From JBBRWO01 sp964388455 (GTDB taxonomy: Bacteria; Actinomycetota; Coriobacteriia; Anaerosomatales; JAAXUF01): a stretch of DNA of 10,939 nt. The stretch is from the NCBI GenBank assembly GCA_964388455.1, contig CAYMAN010000049.1:1-10939 (forward strand), written 5' to 3'. Within the stretch, counting starts at the first letter, position 1; the number at the start of each line of letters is the position of its first letter. Shown one piece after another: positions 10,395 to 10,939 of this stretch. A model generated the notes under the pieces. It was not told where the DNA came from. It searched no databases and worked only from the letters and a program-made list of their open reading frames with translations. A program made the translations under genes and the position numbers.

Positions 10395-10939
10395 ATGCCT
10401 GATCGACCCACCGTGATCGTCACAGGCGGCAGTAGCGGCATCGGGCTGGCCACAGCGAAGCTCTGCGCGGCTCGCGGCTACGACGTCGCCATCGTCGGTC
10501 GCTCGGTCGAGAAGCTCGCGGCTGCGGCGGCAGAACTGGGCGCCGTGGCAAGCGCCCCCAACCAGCGCATCCTGACCCGCTCGGCGGATCTGAGCGTGTT
10601 CGAGCAGGCGCGCGAGGCCATCGACTCACTGGTCGCCGAGGGCTTTGGTCCCGACATCCTCATCAACTCTGCGGGTGTGATCGTGCCGGGCGAGTTCGCG
10701 ACCATGCCGCTGGACGACTTCGAGTCCAACATGAGCTGCGGCTACTGGAGCGTCGTCTACCCGTGTCGCGCCGCAGTGCCGCACATGCTCAAGCGCGGCC
10801 GCGGACACATCGTCAACGTGAGTTCGGTCGCCGGGTACCTCGGTATCTACGGCTATACCGGCTACTCCTCGGCGAAGTTCGCGGTCATGGGGTTCACCGA
10901 GGCGCTGCGCTTCGAGATGAAGCCCGCCGGCATCAGCGT
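10395..10939 (+). CDS. Short-chain dehydrogenase/reductase, N-terminal part (cut by window edge)
   Basis: 181 codons of a classical SDR, running off the right edge. The cofactor loop is TGGSSGIG (10-17). NSAG (91-94) stands for the usual NNAG. The active site is Ser144, Tyr157 and Lys161 (SSVAG, then YSSAK), with Asn112 as the possible fourth member. GR at 35-36 after the second strand suggests NADPH preference. The segment YLGIYGYTGYSSAKFAVMGF (148-167) followed by EALRFEMKPAGI resembles 3-ketodihydrosphingosine reductase and related lipid SDRs. SDR specificity cannot be read from this half, so the substrate is left open. GAGGAG (10384-10389), overlapping the end of the precorrin-2 dehydrogenase gene, is five bases before ATG 10395. 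It is two bases after the upstream stop, so co-transcribed. Confidence 0.85.
   Translation, partial: MPDRPTVIVTGGSSGIGLATAKLCAARGYDVAIVGRSVEKLAAAAAELGAVASAPNQRILTRSADLSVFEQAREAIDSLVAEGFGPDILINSAGVIVPGEFATMPLDDFESNMSCGYWSVVYPCRAAVPHMLKRGRGHIVNVSSVAGYLGIYGYTGYSSAKFAVMGFTEALRFEMKPAGIS

Noticed and set aside
1..10939. tRNA or rRNA gene, CRISPR array, insertion sequence or phage attachment site
   Set aside because: No cloverleaf with a T-loop sequence, regularly spaced repeat, transposase-like protein or flanking direct repeat was seen in the intergenic regions.

Overview
The window is a GC-rich stretch of a bacterial chromosome. It is dominated by a co-directional operon for System I cytochrome c maturation (Ccm). 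GC content, frequent GTG/TTG starts, strong GGAGG-type ribosome binding sites and the gene families suggest an anaerobic or deep-branching actinobacterium (Coriobacteriia/OPB41-like) or a relative. This placement is inference from sequence character; no marker gene here fixes the taxon.

Left part (1-3114): the 3' end of a type III pantothenate kinase gene (coaX) converges on a minus-strand CCA tRNA nucleotidyltransferase/HD gene. Both stop codons lie in or beside one GC-rich hairpin. The divergent spacer after it carries a long run of C triplets, G-quadruplex-capable on the minus strand. It also holds a plausible promoter with two small palindromes in front of a two-gene unit: an HTH regulator-like protein, then a soluble protein resembling proteins annotated 'quinate 5-dehydrogenase'. 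The function of that pair is not established.

Right part (3115-10939): a 242-base spacer with a 12-bp palindrome, a candidate promoter and a foldable leader precedes ccmE-ccmF-ccmA-ccmB-ccmC-ccmD, then a CcsA/HemX-family membrane protein, a precorrin-2 dehydrogenase (siroheme synthase N-domain type) and the start of a short-chain dehydrogenase. CcmA/B/C/D would load heme onto the periplasm-side chaperone CcmE, and CcmF would transfer it to apocytochromes. The CcsA/HemX protein and the precorrin-2 dehydrogenase tie the operon to tetrapyrrole supply.

The most unusual feature is CcmE. Its heme-attachment motif is CxxxY instead of HxxxY, the mark of the variant 'System I*' known from some archaea and Desulfovibrio. 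The protein is also a tandem duplication of the CcmE OB-fold in which the second copy has lost the heme-binding Cys and Tyr. No ccmG, ccmH or ccmI is seen in the window. Other departures are a WWD-motif change in CcmC (WEPR), a collapsed WWD motif in the CcsA/HemX protein, an Asp-to-Glu change at the catalytic Asp of the precorrin-2 dehydrogenase, and an 11-bp-arm inverted repeat in the first codons of ccmA.
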